Source: Zunongwangia endophytica
GTDB taxonomy: Bacteria > Bacteroidota > Bacteroidia > Flavobacteriales > Flavobacteriaceae
DNA length: 64,000 bases
Assembly: GCF_030409505.1 (NCBI RefSeq)
Contig: NZ_JAUFPZ010000002.1
Location: forward strand, 1,619,501-1,683,500
Direction of reading: 5' to 3'
Position 1 is the first letter of the stretch; every line of letters begins with the position of its first letter. Below the pieces are notes generated by a model. That model had not been told where the DNA came from. It was given only the letters and a program-made list of their open reading frames with translations, and did not search any database. The position numbers were made by a program, and so were the translations under genes. Of this stretch, positions 62,000 to 64,000 are shown one piece after another.

Positions 62000-63232
62000 T
62001 TGAATTCTGAAACCTTATTTTATATAATTGTCGGCATAATTTTAGCCGATTTCATTTTCGATAAAATTCTCGACACTTTGAATGCAAGACATTTTGATGA
62101 TCCGATTCCGCCAGAATTATCTGATGTTTACGATAAAGCAGCATACGAAAAGTCACAGCGCTATAAAAAAGAGCGCTATAAATTCGGAATATTGACTTCA
62201 GGATTTTCGTTAGTCTTAACTTTAGGCTTTCTATTTTTTGATGGTTTTGAGTGGGTAGATACGATTGCAAGAGGATTTTCTAATAATGAGATCCTGATTG
62301 CGCTTATTTTCTTCGGTATTATTATGATTGGGAGCGATATACTTACTACGCCGTTCTCCTATTATTCTACTTTTGTGATTGAAGAAAAATATGGTTTCAA
62401 TAAAACTTCAAAATCGACATTTTTAGTAGATAAAATTAAGGGTTGGCTTTTAATGGCAATTCTTGGTGGTGGAATACTAGCACTAATAATTTGGTTTTAT
62501 CAATTTGCTGGTGCAGATTTTTGGTGGTATGCCTGGATTTTGGTTGCTGTATTTTCCATATTTCTGAATATGTTTTATGCCAAACTTGTTGTGCCTTTAT
62601 TTAATAAGCAAAGTCCGCTTGAAAATGGTTCACTTAGAACCAAAATTGAAAACTACGCTCAAAGTGTGGGATTCAAATTAGATAATATTTTTATTATTGA
62701 TGGCTCCAAACGAAGTACTAAAGCCAATGCCTATTTTTCTGGTTTTGGAAGCGAAAAAAGAATTACTCTTTTTGACACTTTAGTGAATGATTTGGAAGAA
62801 GAGGAAATTGTAGCGGTACTTGCTCATGAGGTTGGTCACTATAAGAAGAAACATATCATTTTCAATTTAGTAGCTTCTGTTTTAACCACCGGTTTTACAC
62901 TTTGGTTACTGAGTTTATTTGTTGGAAATCCATTATTATCAAATGCGCTGGGCGTAGATATCCCGAGTTTTCATATTGGTCTAATTGCCTTCGGAATTTT
63001 ATACAGTCCTATTTCAGAAATCACCGGACTCTTAATGAATCTGATTTCCAGAAAATTTGAATATCAAGCCGATAATTACGCAAGGCATACTTATAATTCA
63101 GAAAATCTTATTAGCAGTTTAAAGAAACTCAGTAAAAATAGTCTAAGCAATTTAACTCCGCATAAAACTTATGTCTTTTGGCATTATTCGCATCCTAGTC
63201 TTTTGCAGCGTTACCGGAATTTAATGCAATAG
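62000..63232 (+). CDS. M48 family metallopeptidase (Ste24-like)
   Basis: A 410-residue membrane protease. The only start in frame after the upstream stop is TTG at 62000, which gives MNSETLFYIIVGIILADFIF, matching relatives. Spans lie near 5-20, 72-90, 95-115, 150-170, 180-198, 295-310 and 325-345. The zinc motif HEVGH is in VLAHEVGHYKKKHI near 275, and the third ligand Glu is in SRKFEYQADNYAR near 350. GSKRSTKANAYFSGFGSEKR near 235 is the conserved Ste24 segment. Eukaryotic Ste24 cleaves prenylated peptides; the bacterial role is probably membrane-protein quality control. Confidence 0.94.
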   Translation: MNSETLFYIIVGIILADFIFDKILDTLNARHFDDPIPPELSDVYDKAAYEKSQRYKKERYKFGILTSGFSLVLTLGFLFFDGFEWVDTIARGFSNNEILIALIFFGIIMIGSDILTTPFSYYSTFVIEEKYGFNKTSKSTFLVDKIKGWLLMAILGGGILALIIWFYQFAGADFWWYAWILVAVFSIFLNMFYAKLVVPLFNKQSPLENGSLRTKIENYAQSVGFKLDNIFIIDGSKRSTKANAYFSGFGSEKRITLFDTLVNDLEEEEIVAVLAHEVGHYKKKHIIFNLVASVLTTGFTLWLLSLFVGNPLLSNALGVDIPSFHIGLIAFGILYSPISEITGLLMNLISRKFEYQADNYARHTYNSENLISSLKKLSKNSLSNLTPHKTYVFWHYSHPSLLQRYRNLMQ

Positions 63233-63397
63233 AAAAGAGACTAAAAATACTGATTTGAATACTAAATGCTGAATTTTATTATTCAGTATTTTTATTTTTT
63301 CAGAAATAATAAAGTAGAAAAATTTTGTTGATCACTGTTTACTGATATTTGCTCATTGAGCATTGCTTATTGATAATTGTTTACGTATTTTTAATAT

Positions 63398-64000
63398 ATG
63401 ACAGAGGCATTTATAGAAAAAGAAAATAAAGAAATTGCTCACCAATATAAAGAATTGCTGAGAATTAGTTACCAAACGCTTACCGATGAGGACAAAAAAC
63501 TTATTCGGGCTGCTTTTGATACGGCTGTAGATGCACATAAAGATCAGCGTAGAAAATCTGGTGAAGCTTACATCTTCCATCCTATAAGCGTGGCAAAAAT
63601 TGTCGCTGCAGAGATAGGATTGGATGCCACCTCTATCGCTGCTGCCCTACTCCACGATGTTGTGGAAGATACCTCGTATACATTAGACGATCTGGAACGG
63701 ATGTTTGGTGAAACTGTAGCTAAAATTGTCGATGGCCTAACTAAAATTTCCAGTCTTAAAAAAGACAAAGATGTTTCGCTGCAGGCAGAGAATTTCAGAA
63801 AAATGCTGCTTACTCTTAATGATGATATTCGTGTGATTATCATCAAAATTGCAGATCGCTTGCACAATATGCAAACTATGGATGCAATGCGCAGGGATAA
63901 GCAAATAAAAATAGCATCTGAAACCTTATATATCTATGCTCCGCTAGCGCATAGAATAGGACTTTATAATGTAAAAACTGAACTTGAAGATCTAGGTTTA
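63398..64000 (+). CDS. RelA/SpoT family (p)ppGpp synthetase/hydrolase (3' end outside window)
   Basis: The first 201 codons of a long RelA/SpoT homologue that controls the stringent-response alarmone. The start ATG at 63398 gives MTEAFIEKENKEIAHQYKEL. The HD-type hydrolase domain is present: HKDQRRKSGEAYIFHPISVA near residue 48, the His-Asp pair in AALLHDVVEDTSYTLDDLE near 84, and KIADRLHNMQTMDAM near 150. It continues to YAPLAHRIGLYNVKTELEDL at the right edge. The synthetase and regulatory domains lie beyond the window. Preserved HD residues suggest a bifunctional Rel/SpoT-type enzyme. Confidence 0.95.
   Translation, partial: MTEAFIEKENKEIAHQYKELLRISYQTLTDEDKKLIRAAFDTAVDAHKDQRRKSGEAYIFHPISVAKIVAAEIGLDATSIAAALLHDVVEDTSYTLDDLERMFGETVAKIVDGLTKISSLKKDKDVSLQAENFRKMLLTLNDDIRVIIIKIADRLHNMQTMDAMRRDKQIKIASETLYIYAPLAHRIGLYNVKTELEDLGL

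Noticed and set aside
1..64000. CRISPR array or rRNA genes
   Set aside because: No regularly spaced repeats and no rRNA sequence were seen anywhere in the window.

Overview
The window looks like a chromosomal segment of a member of the Flavobacteriaceae (Bacteroidota). DNA is AT-rich. The gene content is typical of the family: the gliding lipoprotein GldI, WbqC, DUF721, DUF3810, DUF5683, GLPGLI and TonB-receptor-like outer membrane proteins, LytTR two-component systems, a long signal peptidase I with a DUF5684-like front, and a split methylmalonyl-CoA mutase. Start contexts lack strong Shine-Dalgarno sequences and some genes start with GTG or TTG. I cannot fix the genus from sequence reading alone.

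Layout. (1) 1-10.4 kb: a WG-repeat protein cut by the window edge, a secreted protein of unknown function, then a secreted S9 (prolyl-oligopeptidase type) peptidase gene split by a complete IS66-family element (5339-7731, 8-bp target duplication). After it comes a compact three-gene operon: membrane protein, LytS-type histidine kinase, LytTR regulator. The broken peptidase gene and this operon share an upstream motif at matching distance from a -7-like box. (2) 10.7-14.3 kb, minus strand: four envelope genes (lipoprotein, DUF4421-like, DUF3667, CsgG/FlgO-like secreted protein). (3) 14.5-24.3 kb: a decayed integrative island at tRNA-Pro(UGG). A 13-bp copy of the tRNA 3' end lies at 14835 and the intact tRNA at 24217-24291. 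The island holds a candidate PD-(D/E)XK-like nuclease with a small overlapping partner, a fragment of a UvrD-type helicase, a 5'-truncated TonB-receptor-like gene, a cassette of secreted small peptide + GLPGLI protein + outer membrane receptor, and a tyrosine integrase with two frameshifts and a nonsense codon. Just outside the distal repeat is the N-terminal scrap of a second integrase, suggesting that two elements once sat in tandem at this tRNA.

(4) 24.4-64 kb: core chromosome. It includes a PQQ-type sugar dehydrogenase with cytochrome c; udk, a DivIC/FtsB-like gene and the two mutase subunits; a second LytTR system with a TPR kinase; an SDR reductase; parA-parB-DUF5683-dapB-lepB-wbqC; and a minus-strand run of small protein, mutL, two rhomboids and an EEP-family hydrolase in which every stop codon directly abuts the next start codon. 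Then come ribH with a TPR protein, recF with a lipoprotein and a DUF721 gene, ndk, an nrnA-like gene with gldI and a cyclophilin-FKBP fusion, pepD, DUF3810, two amidohydrolases, a SpoU methyltransferase, an M48/Ste24 protease, and the first 201 codons of a RelA/SpoT enzyme running off the right edge.

The most interesting parts are the tRNA-Pro island with its peptide-GLPGLI-receptor cassette and nuclease-like pair, and the possible LytTR regulon whose peptidase target was destroyed by IS66.
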